Source: Climacium dendroides (lineage: Eukaryota > Streptophyta > Bryopsida > Hypnales > Climaciaceae). Taken from it: a stretch of 64,000 bases of DNA. The notes beneath the pieces are model-generated. The model was not told the origin of the DNA. It did not search any database and was given only the letters and a program-made list of their open reading frames with translations. The stretch is taken from contig OX467083.1 in NCBI GenBank assembly GCA_950106755.1, forward strand, positions 25,849,029-25,913,028, written 5' to 3'. Position 1 is the first letter of the stretch. Each line of letters opens with the position of its first letter. The position numbers and the translations under genes are program-made. Positions 1 to 9,954 of the stretch are shown one piece after another.

Positions 1-843
1 CACCCTTCTCGACCATTCCCGACGAACAGACAAGTAATCGGTAGAAACAACGCACATAAGACAAGCCAGCACGATCCATGCCAGCGTCAATAGAACCAAA
101 CATCAAATCAATAAACGAAAGACTTAGTAGAGAATGCGACAGGTCCAATTTGCAATGAGATATATTAAAAATTTCAAACAATGGTTGACAGAGACATCAG
201 CTTAAATTGCTTCAACCCGGTCAATGGCACTAACCTTGCGAGTTACTAAAAACTTCGCAAATCCTCATCAGCAAACTTGCACTCTGCTGGAATTCATAAA
301 TCTGAGTTTGTGCTAGAAAAGATAAGAGAGTGCCCAAATCTGGTCAAGATAATCGGCGTAACAAATAATCTATCCTATAACACCGAGAGTTGTAAAGAAA
401 GCTGCCATCCCAGAGACTGTATCTACGATGAGTAGGCCATGACAATCACTGGGCGATGCAGGAATAAGCGTCACGTCGAACAGCGATTCATGCAGAAACG
501 CACCATTGATAGAAAGAATCGATGCTGAAGAAGATCGTCAAGTGTATCCACAAACCATCCGACTACAAACCCCAGCATTTGGAGGAATGCAAGCGTCTCA
601 TCACGCACAAATCTGCGTAAAGTCACGGCCTCACTGGGAGGATGCGTGCGGTTTCTATTTCTTGTTCTCCACAGCTCCAAATCCATGTTTGCTAAACTAG
701 TCTCTTTTGGAGCGATTATGCCACTAGATCCTGTATGCACAACCACACGACATTGTCATGTTGAATTCGAGCTTTCGATCTGAACAATCCTTGCGTGATT
801 TCATCTAGAGGAAAACTCCATTCAATTGTGGGTACGAACGCTG
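1..843. other. Non-coding or unresolved left edge
   Basis: No gene could be supported here. The longest minus-strand open frame (471-746, 91 codons) resembles no family I know and has no clear splice context. The stretch could hold the edge of a gene lying further left or be plain intergenic DNA. Confidence 0.4.
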
Positions 844-1074
844 CTCAGGAGACACCACCCTCTGAAATATAAACTTTTGTTACATTCTCTCCGTGAAACA
901 AGCAATGGGGATCCACTGAGCAGCACTCTACCCCAATTGCGAGACACTATACCAGACAGAATGAAACCCTAACTCAATTACCAAACCCTAATCAGGTGAA
1001 GACCAAGAAGTGATGGTGGTGAAGCAGGAGCTTGGAAACAAGCGGGGGCGGCACCTTGCACGCAATGGACGAAA

Positions 1075-1272
1075 CTACTGCGATGCCTGGGAACTCGCGG
1101 CAGGGCGTGGCAGCGACGACTGCGCTCGCCGAGACGAAGAAGAAGAAGACGATTGCGACGATGACGCAGAGCAAGCAGTTTGGAAGGCCGCAATATGCTC
1201 CTTGCACTTCTCCCCGTCGCCCTTATGCTCCTCCAAACACTTCTTCAATGCCGCAACATCGCATGGAGTCAT
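1075..1272 (-). CDS. Small twin-cysteine CHCH-like protein, copy A
   Basis: A single-exon 65-residue protein with no signal peptide or membrane segment. Four cysteines lie at residues 4, 12, 23 and 34, giving a C-x7-C and a C-x10-C pair inside a predicted helix-turn-helix of about 35 residues. A Ser-rich, Arg/Ala-containing tail of about 30 residues follows. The layout resembles small CHCH proteins of the mitochondrial intermembrane space, but the spacing is not the classical CX9C, so function is inference. The protein is identical to copy B at 10298-10495, while the DNA differs at three third-codon positions that I could see. The gene reads divergently from the LTI65-like gene that starts at 2408. 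Copy B makes it likely that this short frame is a real gene. Confidence 0.7.
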   Translation of the reverse strand: MTPCDVAALKKCLEEHKGDGEKCKEHIAAFQTACSASSSQSSSSSSSRRAQSSLPRPAASSQASQ

Positions 1273-1542
1273 CGTCGCCGCTACAACGCGTAATCTCTGC
1301 TCTCTCTACCCCAACCGCACTTCAAAAGAGAAACCCGAACACAAATTACACTTGACGATTCATTCTTCGCAATTCAGACAGATCCAACAAAGTTGAAGCC
1401 GCAGAACTCGCTCTAACAACAACCTACTCCGGCAAGCTCATACGAAGCTTCGCAAATGACTCCCATGCTCCGAGTGTCTCCACCCACTCAGCGCACAGAT
1501 TGACACCATCTGGACACGAGACTCATCCAACAGAGTAGGTAA

Positions 1543-1552
1543 GACGTCACGT
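1543..1552. promoter_or_regulatory. C-box/G-box-like ACGT element upstream of CHCH copy A
   Basis: GACGTCACGT lies about 270 bp upstream of the copy A start codon. Copy B keeps a related GTGACGTC at the matching place (about 10016). ACGT cores of this type bind plant bZIP factors; its use here is inferred from position and partial conservation. Confidence 0.4.
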
Positions 1553-1934
1553 AGCTCCTGTCCTTTGCATAGCGCAAGAAAAGGCCCACAGAAAACAAAT
1601 GAAGCAACAAATTGCTGGAGCTAGGGTAGGTCACGACGTCGGATTTGGGAGCTTTAACAAGGAAACTGTCAAGTTACTCCGCTTGAATCTCGTCATGCCG
1701 TTTCGCTCTCCACCTCGTTTGCGTGTAAACGAAACAAACGCTGCGGCGACCAACCTATACTTCCGGGAACTACACCAAGTCAAGTAGCAATCAAACTGAC
1801 AGCCGTCGGTGGGACCGTCATGCAAGATATTGAGCTGCTAAGAATAGAGTGCCAAAGGTCCGGTGGGCCAGATCGCAGCGGGCCTACTGGTCCCGTTGCA
1901 TACAAGGCATGGCAGGTGGAGCACTAGTGATGGC

Positions 1935-1940
1935 CACGTG
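1935..1940. promoter_or_regulatory. G-box/ABRE core (CACGTG) in the LTI65-like promoter
   Basis: GCCACGTG sits about 85 bp upstream of a TATA-like stretch (TTTTTATAG, 2021-2029), which is itself about 380 bp upstream of the chosen start codon of the LTI65-like gene. G-box/ABRE elements mediate ABA and drought response in promoters of this gene class, so the placement fits the coding assignment. The same 1.1-kb spacer also serves the divergent CHCH copy A. Confidence 0.5.
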
Positions 1941-2407
1941 TTGTAACCTGATGCAGCCAACTGCCTGCCACTTGCTTTGCAAGCTCTTCGTCTTCTCCTT
2001 TGGTTGCGAGATACTCTAGGTTTTTATAGTCCGACTTCCATGAGCGAGTGTTTGTGCATAAGAGAAGAGTAGATTCTCATTTGCTCCCACTGTGTGAATC
2101 TCTTTTTGGCTTTTGGTTGAGCTTGACTTCGAATCCGTGAGAGTTTTTTCGTTGAAGTGTAAATCTTTGCAATTTCGAGTGACAATGGGTAGGCTCCCAA
2201 CATTTGCTGTCATGGACGTTGCAGTTGAAGCTTCTTTGGTTATAGCGTGTAGACTTTACCCATTCTTGATGATTTTTGGTATTAGGTTTTGAAATCGGGT
2301 TTAAGAATTGAAAGATCTTTCGTGTGTGCTGGTGTTTCGAAAGACGGTTTGAGTTCGTTCTGCACTAGTGATGTTCGTGAGCTTATTTGTGCATGTTGGT
2401 TTATGGA

Positions 2408-5400
2408 ATGGGTCGAAATGTTGCGACATCAGATCCAGCGCAGGGTGAGACTGGAGGAGGGAAGTCGTTATCCTCGAAAATGAAGTCGAAAGTGCCGCAT
2501 TCACGAGTGAAGGACAAGGTAATAAGCCTAAAGAACCGTCTACCAGGCATGAAGAAGCACAGCGGGGAGGAAGATGCGCACGAAGACAGCTCCGAGTACG
2601 ACGAGACTTCTCCCAGGGTTAGTTAGCCCAACTCGCAACCCTTTTTCATTTTCACGCCCATGCGAGCCCCCGAATCTTGGTATCTTTATTCATATATGAA
2701 AATTTGTTATAACTAAAGCATTTTGTTGTATATGGAGAGATCGGCGGAAGATGAAACAGAAAATTTCTCAATATTTGCAATCTCAAGATTTCTTACTTGC
2801 AATCTCAATATTTCTTACTAAACGCGTTCTCTAGTTGTTAGTTTCATTCACGAATTTCTTGCATCCTCATCTACTCGCAATTTCCTCTTCGCTCTGTAAC
2901 TTAAAGAAAGCATAGAGGTCGGCCACCATTGACAGAGCACATCGGTGATGGCAGGGTCCCGGTCCCGAGACGGGCGACAACGTCGTGGACTCTACGCCAT
3001 TCACCCCCGGGAAAGCCACGACTGACTCGAGCTCTCCAAGATTTTCTCCGCGTGAGGTGCACTTTCCAGACTCCGGCTCCAGGCCTGCTCAGACAGGGTA
3101 CGACTCTCAAAACACGAACTACGTCGCCGCCGCACCCCCAACGCGTCCGGCGCCAATGGCCAACGACTCGCCGCGCTCGCACTTGGCCCCTGCATTGGAG
3201 GAGAAGTTTCAACACCTTGGTGTTGAGCAGAATCCAACATCTACGCATGTTGATGCAGATCCAGCACCAACCGATCGTGGTGTCCAGCCTGAGCAACAAT
3301 TCTCCTCTCCCTCCACAACCGAGGTACTTCGCAAACCCTATTTCGGGTTACAATTGTGCAAGGGGCAGTTTTTCTACTCTGTGAGAGTCTTCTCCCCGTT
3401 TTGAAGAGGATTCCAACACACTCAAATTTGTAATATTTGGATACTGTATGGCTAAGTTATAAATTGTTGAACATTAAATAATAGGTTCCTTATCTAGCAT
3501 CAAATTCGTTTATGTTATCTTCAATCAAATCAAAGCATTGAATGTGTGGAACGGCTTTTATAGGTCAGAAATTGTAAACGTCGGTGAGAAGTTCATTTAC
3601 TTTTGATTTGATTGCGGAAAAAAACTTTCGAGCTTTGTTTTTAACCTCTCTGTCTGGATTTAATGCTAGATTATATTGGAGATCTGTATTTTGTAGAGGT
3701 CTTTGGAGTTTCATAAGTGAGGATGCACGCCATTGAATCATCAAATATACTTCGAAGTGGTGAAAGTGAAATAATGAGGTCGAATCATGGATGACGCCTA
3801 CCAGATAACTGAAGTTTGGAAACTTTGTTCTGGAATTTTGTAATCGGTTGCACAGAGTGTTCAGAAGGGGAACAACGATGTTCCTCGGAAATCCTTCAGA
3901 TCGAACACCATGCCTGCAACTGCGGCCACCAACAAGGGCATGTTGGAGAAGGTGAAGGAAAGTGTCGTTGGTGCGACTGCAGTCCTCGGAGACAAAATGG
4001 GCTACTACAACGACCACAATCCTGCTGATCCCAATGCTCCATCCATGCTATCCAAGGCAAAATCAACTCTAGGAGTGAATAAGCCCAGGTATGATAGTCC
4101 AGTTCTGAATCGGCAAATATGGAGGCCAATGTTGAAACAGTGCTATAAAAAATATGAACATTAGACCATCATTGAAACTTTCTTTTTGAACAAGAATCGG
4201 TGTTTACGCTAGTGTTGTTTTCGTGATCAATTTCAAACTAATTGAGGCAATGATCCATCCCTATGATTGTCTTGGTGCGGTCCAATGTCTTCACGAAGTA
4301 CATAGTAATTTGAGAATGTGTCATAAATCCATATCTTGAGATATGGATTTCAGTGTCGATTTCTGCATTTTTTTAATACCGTCTTTGTGTCAGCGTGGAA
4401 TCGATGGTAGTAGTAACATTGAAGCTCACATTTGTTAGATCAATATCATTGTTCGTTCGTAATGGGCAGGGATCCTAACGCGCCTCCGCTGACGGAGAGG
4501 GCGAAGGCCTACATGAACGTGGCAAGCCAGAAGACGCGAGAGTACAGCGCCACGGCTGCCGATCATGCGGCGTGGACGAAAGACCGCGTGGCTGCGCATT
4601 CGACGCCCACACACCACGACAAAGCACTCTCGGAGCAGGTGACGCAGAGCTTGAGCAGTTTGCCTGGCGCCATCAAGGAGAAAGTGTTTGGCCCTGCGTC
4701 TCCTTCCTCACGGGCTCCCAACAGTCCCGGGATCGTGGATCGGGTTTCAGGGGCTGTGAGCTCGCTGTTCACCGCCTCGCCGAAAGACACGGGTGCTCAT
4801 ATGCAGCATACTTTTCCTGATCATTCTGATCATGATGCTGCTGCTGCTGCTGCTGCTGCTTCTGGTCCTCCTTCAGCTCCTACAGGTATGATGCCTTCCG
4901 GAATTCCATGATCGCTTATTTTCATTCAATTGAACTCTTTCAACAGTAGATCATGAAATTCTTTCACAACATACTTGAGGTTCGCAGTTAACATCCCGTT
5001 CAAAGAGTCTATGTGTTTTTGGCTCCTACAAGTTCTTTTGTATTCTCTCATTGCTATTTGATCGTTCTTCTATTATTCTTTGTATCATTTTTAGGAACCC
5101 ACAGTAGCCTATTCGTGATTACTTCCCACAAGGATGGTTTCCTGATTGGCAAAAGGAGATGAGAAAACGATTTCTACATTGTAGTTCTGGTTTGCAAAAT
5201 GCACAACATTCTTGAGCTTCACAATTACGACCCCCTACAAAACATTTTCTTGTGTATAAGGTTACTGTTTTTTGCTCCGGTTGTCTCTCTAAATTGATGT
5301 AATTTGATATATTAGATTTATTTGTAACCGAGTTATGTAACTATCATTCCTTGCAAGATTAAGTAAAGCGTCTCGAAGTAGAAACACAATATTTTTCATA

Positions 5401-5675
5401 TAATGGAATATTATATGACAGAGGTGAGACTTGACAAATTCTCCTACTTTCTTTCCAAGCCATTTGATTGCTATATCATCCTCTTCACTATTCTCTCTAT
5501 GGCCTCACGTAGTTTCTTCCCAGAGGGCTGGTCATCCACCGGGCTCAAGCCATTGTCACGAGGATTGTGATTTTTTTGTTCCTGACCGTTATTTTCTTGT
5601 GCAGATCGTAGCAGCGTTCCAGAGAGGGTGGCAGCAGCCACGTCGACACCAGATAATCCAATGGTGAACAACTAG
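2408..5675 (+). CDS. LTI65/RD29B (CAP160)-like stress-responsive protein
   Basis: Five exons: 2408-2617, 2955-3323, 3856-4088, 4470-4885 and 5605-5675, together 432 residues. All junctions have GT/AG ends and the phases agree. The protein is hydrophilic and low in complexity. Exon 1 has a Lys-rich stretch (KMKSKVPHSRVKDKVISLK) followed by an acidic run, as near the N terminus of LTI65/RD29 proteins. Exon 3 holds KVKESVVGATAVLGDKMGYY. Exon 4 holds PPLTERAKAYM and HDKALSEQVTQSL, matching the 'DKALSE..TE.L' signature of CAP160/LTI65 proteins. Exon 5 encodes SSVPERVAAAT and ends. Such proteins accumulate under cold, salt and ABA and have no known enzyme activity. The start at 2408 gives MGRNVATSDPA; an in-frame ATG at 2393 would add five residues. 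If the last intron is retained, the frame stops at 4911 instead. The family call is moderate; the exon model is stronger. Confidence 0.6.
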
Positions 5676-6409
5676 AACTACTTTGTAGTGTGAAGGATGA
5701 ATTAACGACTGTGGCATATCTGGGAATTGTACAGAGTAGATAGAAGTACAAGGTTAATGTGCATTGAGGTCATATATGCATGTCGTCCGAAGCTTTGTGG
5801 TACACGACGAAGTGCAGACACATAGAAATCTTAGATTCAAGCAAGTAGAAGACTGATTTCGATGGTTCAGTCTGTTTCTATGCCTAATCGAGCGCAGATA
5901 TCTGTAATACGGAATTCTGATTGACGGATCATGGATTAAAATATGAGTGCTGTTTGCGCCGTGCTTTGTTACAGATGTTTGCCATGAATGGTTCATTTTG
6001 TTGTGATGGTGATTGGTAGAAGACAACGAAACAGTGTTGGACAATGTGGCCAGTATCAAACCAAAAGCTTGTGTGAAGGTTTATATGAAAAGTTAATGAA
6101 GTTCCATGAAAATAAATATGGTGATTATGGTAACAGCACATGGAAAGCTCAAAATTGGATGAGTTACAATAATGAAGAGGAATAAGTTACGCGGTCCATT
6201 TCCATCAGATACTCTTCAGGAACTTGAACTTATTAGCAAGTGGTGCAAGGATGACTTGGCTGCAAGTGCATGACTAATCATCCTTGAGAAACTCTACACG
6301 AACTTGAACACTTTATTTGCAAGTAGTGCAAGCATTGAACAATTTATTAGCAATTGGTGGGAGTATGACTTACCTCCAAGTGCATGACTAATCGTCCTCA
6401 AATGAATTG
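5676..6409. other. 3' flank of the LTI65-like gene with imperfect direct repeats
   Basis: The first few hundred bases are probably 3' UTR. From about 6215 to 6400 a unit of about 130 bp is imperfectly repeated (ACTTG..TTATTAGCAA..TGGTG followed by CAAGTGCATGACTAATC). No coding potential seen. Confidence 0.5.
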
Positions 6410-6541
6410 TGACCAATCATCCTTGAATGAATTGGGATTCAAAATATAAATTATGACTAATCATCCTTGAATGAATTGGGATTCAAAATATAAATTATGA
6501 CTAATCATCCTTGAATAAATTGGGGTTCAAAATTATAAATT
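6410..6541. repeat. Tandem repeat, 3 x 44 bp
   Basis: Units begin at 6410, 6454 and 6498 with TGACYAATCATCCTTGAAT and are nearly identical, giving an exact 44-bp period. It is AT-rich and non-coding, and extends the looser direct repeats just upstream. Confidence 0.9.
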
Positions 6542-6651
6542 ATAGTTGTCTACAAACTCCACTTTACAAATGCACATAATGATAAAATTTGAAATTTGAA
6601 ATAATTTAATTTATGGTCCAAATATCTTTCTAGAGTTTCATACATCCTTAA

Positions 6652-7609
6652 TCCCTAAAGGATCAAGGCCTTATTTCTACCAAAAAACACTCAAAATTGT
6701 CATTCTATAGCAAAGAGTAAAAAAATTTGAAATTTTTTTTTCTACACATCCAACTATAGGATCTTATGCCTTACTAGTATGAAAATGTGTGGAAAAAATT
6801 TCAAAAATTTTGACCACATAGATTAAAAGATATTTGCATTTAAAGTGAAAAAAACAATTTTTTCAACACCTTGCAAGACTGGATTATTTGACTTTGAACT
6901 TTTTTAACTTAAATTTTTTGCAGGATTATTTGACTTTGAACTTTTTTAACTTTAAATTTTTTGCACTACAAAGTTTTGAGCTTTAAATCCTTATTTTGTG
7001 GAATTGAGTTGAGACTCTAGGGGGGAAAATTTTCAAAAAAAAACTTAATTTTTATGCTTTAAAAAATTGTTAAGTAGAAGTAGGTGTGAGAAAGAAGGAA
7101 AATCTAAATTATTAATATCTTTAAGATGGAATTAAAATGCACTAATCCCAACGGTGAGATTGTTCTAGAAAGCAAACAAAATCATGTAAAAAATTTTCTT
7201 CAGAAAAATTATAAAAATTGCATTCAGAAATGAATTCTATAAGTTATTTTTCCAGGAAGATGCTCTAACTGCCCCAAAAACAAGATTGTCCATAACTTTC
7301 TCATAATAAGTCCAAATGGAATAAATCAAAGCTTCCCATGTAGACAAAAATATAATCTACAAGAAAAAAAATTCAAAATTTTGCAAATTTTTTTCTGCTG
7401 TCCGAACTGCCCCCCATCCCCTATTTTGAGCTTATTTGGTTACAACTTTTGTTTCCAGGCACCGAATGTGAAAAAAATTATATTCCCACAAACCTCATCA
7501 GTTCTTCTATCTTCAAAAAAAGTTTCAAAAAATCATGACAAAATTTCAGCCTATAGATACCTGCCCAAAATCCAATTTGTCCCCTAAAGGGACAATGGTC
7601 CTTTAGGGG
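6652..7609 (+). mobile_element. 958-bp TTAA-flanked MITE (piggyBac-type ends)
   Basis: The left end reads TCCCTAAAGGATCAAGG and the right end, reverse complemented, CCCCTAAAGGACCATTG. Each is flanked by TTAA (6648-6651 and 7610-7613), the target site used by piggyBac-superfamily elements. The interior is AT-rich without a coding frame, so the element would be non-autonomous. The right end carries a hairpin in which CCCCTAAAGG and CCTTTAGGGG face each other (7581-7609). Much of the interior recurs at about 17.9-18.7 kb and, inverted, at about 28.75-29.2 kb. Confidence 0.65.
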
Positions 7610-7613
7610 TTAA

Positions 7614-9457
7614 ATTTGTAAAAACAATCTAAAAGTTTTTTATGGATGACTCCTTTATTAACCCTAGGAAGATTTAGTCTTTTGTGACCAAGGTAGATAT
7701 CCAAAGACTATGATGGATGACTCCTATAAGTTATTAACCAGCACAAAGTAGTCACCAAAGTAACATAATGAATGACTCCTCTATTAGCCTTGGAAAGATG
7801 TAGTCTTTGTGACCAAAGTTGTGAACAAAATACTATTGGACCAATAGATGCACTTTATGTTTCTACAATTAAAAGTGGTCATCCATTGGATCTTTTACAT
7901 CTATACCATCCTTTAGTTATAAGTTTTATTCCTTAAAGGACTTGACCAAGCTTTGATTATTGGACTAAAATGTACCTTTTTTGTTTCTCACTATCCTTCA
8001 AGGGTTAATTCTAGAAACAAAAAATACTACAATTGGTCCAATAATTGGGCATTTTTGTCACTACTTTGGTCATGGGATCATGCCTTCCAAGGTTAAAGAA
8101 TAAACTCTCACATGTGAAAATACTTAATTTGGAAATATTGGAGTCTATAACCATATAATCAAACATCAAAATCCTCTACCTTGGAGGCTTCATTTTGCCA
8201 TTGAAAATGAATGGTAAAATTTTGAAATTATTATTAATTTTTGAATAAAAAGTGAAAAAACTCATATTAAAAGCTATATATGTTCAAAAATTTTAAAATT
8301 CCTCCATAGGTATTCATTATAGTTTTAAATTACCATGTTGCAAAAAATTTACGACATTGTTATAAAACTAAAAAACTAGCACTTCATAGTTATAGGCCCA
8401 AAGTTCAAATTCCAATAAAATATTGAATTTAGAAAATTTCAAAATTTCATATTGGAATAGAAAGTGTAGTTAATAAGCTTCATTTCAATAGTTGGTCTTT
8501 AATTCAAAAAAGATATTTTTTAGGGCTTAAACTCCAAAGGGCCAAGTGACCATTCAACATTTGGAAGAAATTTTAGATAGTTATGCACAAAAGCACAAAG
8601 TTAATTTGGGTCTTATATTCACAAATTTTGACACGTCAAGCTATGAATATGTACCTCCTTAGTAGGAATATTAATTTTTTTAATTAGATAATGAAATCAT
8701 TAATTATTGTGACTTAAGCTTTTAGGGCAACCTAGATAGCTTTGGCAAGATGTGCAAAACTTCTCCTTTACTTTTAAAATTTGGTGCGTATATAACTTAC
8801 ATGATACAAGATGCAAATGTCAAAAATAATAATCATGTGTAGTGAAAAAATCTCACTCTAAAAGGAGTTGAAGTTTTTAGGCCCTATTGGACAAATTTGA
8901 GAAAGTAAACTTTTTCTTCTAATTTCAAACCTTATAATCTTTCAATCCATGCACTCAAAGACTTTGATAAAATTTCCACATGTTCCCATAGTAGTGTAGT
9001 ACCAATTGTATGGTTGAATTTTGAAAAAAAAAAAAAAAATCCAAAACATTTTTTTCTCATTACCATTTAAAGTGGAAATTGTTCACAATATCTAACCAAA
9101 CGTGCCTCAATCCTTTAGGGGTTAAATTTAAACCCAAAGAAAGGAGCACAAATTACCAAAATGCACTTCAAAATGATCCATATTTGGAAAATCAACATTT
9201 CTCTAAAAATATTGCTTCATCATTTAGAGAGTTTTGGGTGCCCATACCTACATAGTACATATCATCCCAAAAGAGTTCAAAAAATCCATCCATTAAGTTA
9301 GGTTGTTTGTTTGTTTGTTACAGTGAGATCTCCTCGACTGTGAGTCTCCTGGTTGCGTGCTTGATACCGTCAGAAAGCTCTTAGTGTAGAGGGGTGTATG
9401 GACTTTATTTCATGGCGTTTGAACCTACCATGTGAAAGTTATTGAATTTCAAATTAG
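7614..9457. other. AT-rich non-coding DNA with repeat debris
   Basis: No gene is supported. A further copy of the MITE end motif, CCTTTAGGGG followed by TTAA, lies at 9112-9125 with GCCT..ATCCTTTAGGG just before it, matching the left end of the 6652-7609 element in inverted orientation. A short GTTT microsatellite lies near 9301-9320. Confidence 0.5.
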
Positions 9458-9511
9458 AAAAGTTAATTTTCTAATTTTCTTATGAGTAAGAAAATTAGAA
9501 AATTAACTTTT
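9458..9511. repeat. Perfect 25-bp-arm hairpin
   Basis: Arms 9458-9482 and 9487-9511 are exact reverse complements around a TGAG loop. Very AT-rich (AAAAGTTAATTTTC start). It lies about 30 bp outside the TIR element that follows. Confidence 0.85.
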
Positions 9512-9544
9512 CTTTTGATCGTGGGAACGGCAGAGGGCACACTA

Positions 9545-9884
9545 CACTAATGATGGTATTTAGTGTTGGCAACTCTAATTACGAAGCACAACACTAAATG
9601 TCAACAATCCGGTTAATGTTACCAACACTAAATGTCAACATAGACACTATTTGTCAATTATTGGATATAAATTTTTTACAAATTTACATTTAGTGTTACC
9701 TAACTATTTCATCAAAATGCAAAGAAAAACGTAAGAACCCAAGAAACCTATGATATGCTCAAAAAAGTTACTACTCAGAAAAGTGAACACAACACTAAAT
9801 GCCAATTAATTGACATTTAGAGTGGGTAGGGTAAAAGCTCAAGTAACACTATTAGTAACATAACACTAAATACCATCATTAGTG
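9545..9884. mobile_element. 340-bp TIR element (CACTAATGATGGTA ends), copy 1
   Basis: The ends are inverted copies of CACTAATGATGGTATTTAGTG and both are flanked by TA (9543-9544 and 9885-9886). The interior carries several short TTTAGTGTT/AACACTAAA motifs in both orientations and has no coding frame. A related copy in inverse orientation lies at 19965-20526. The superfamily is unresolved: TA flanks point to Tc1/mariner-type MITEs, but the outer CACTACAC also recalls CACTA ends. Confidence 0.7.
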
Positions 9885-9954
9885 TAGTTTGGATGAAAAC
9901 AGTTGTTTTTCTTCCCTTTCCATTCATCAAAATCTATTCATCAAAAGGGTCCCT

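Larger units (their letters stand above)
844..1600 (-). repeat. Inverted duplication, copy A
   Basis: About 0.75 kb that matches, in reverse complement, the stretch at 9955-10718. The match covers the CHCH-like coding sequence, its leader, about 330 bp of promoter and about 230 bp of 3' flank. Differences are mostly single bases plus a short indel near 870-880. Beyond about 1600 and before about 844 the two copies diverge. The copies face each other as inverted repeats about 8.4 kb apart. Confidence 0.9.

Noticed and set aside
471..746. 91-codon minus-strand frame at the left edge
   Set aside because: No family resemblance and no splice context; may be chance in GC-balanced DNA.
1010..1396. 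Open frames of 128 and 107 codons on the opposite strand of CHCH copy A (and the matching ones at 10174-10560)
   Set aside because: They are antisense shadows of the conserved 65-residue gene and its leader; their translated differences between the two copies include non-synonymous changes, unlike the CHCH frame.
6652..7609. MITE considered as a derivative of the 42481-47837 piggyBac element
   Set aside because: The ends share only the CCCC start and the TTAA flank; CCCTAAAGG and CCCCAGAACG differ, so direct descent is not supported.
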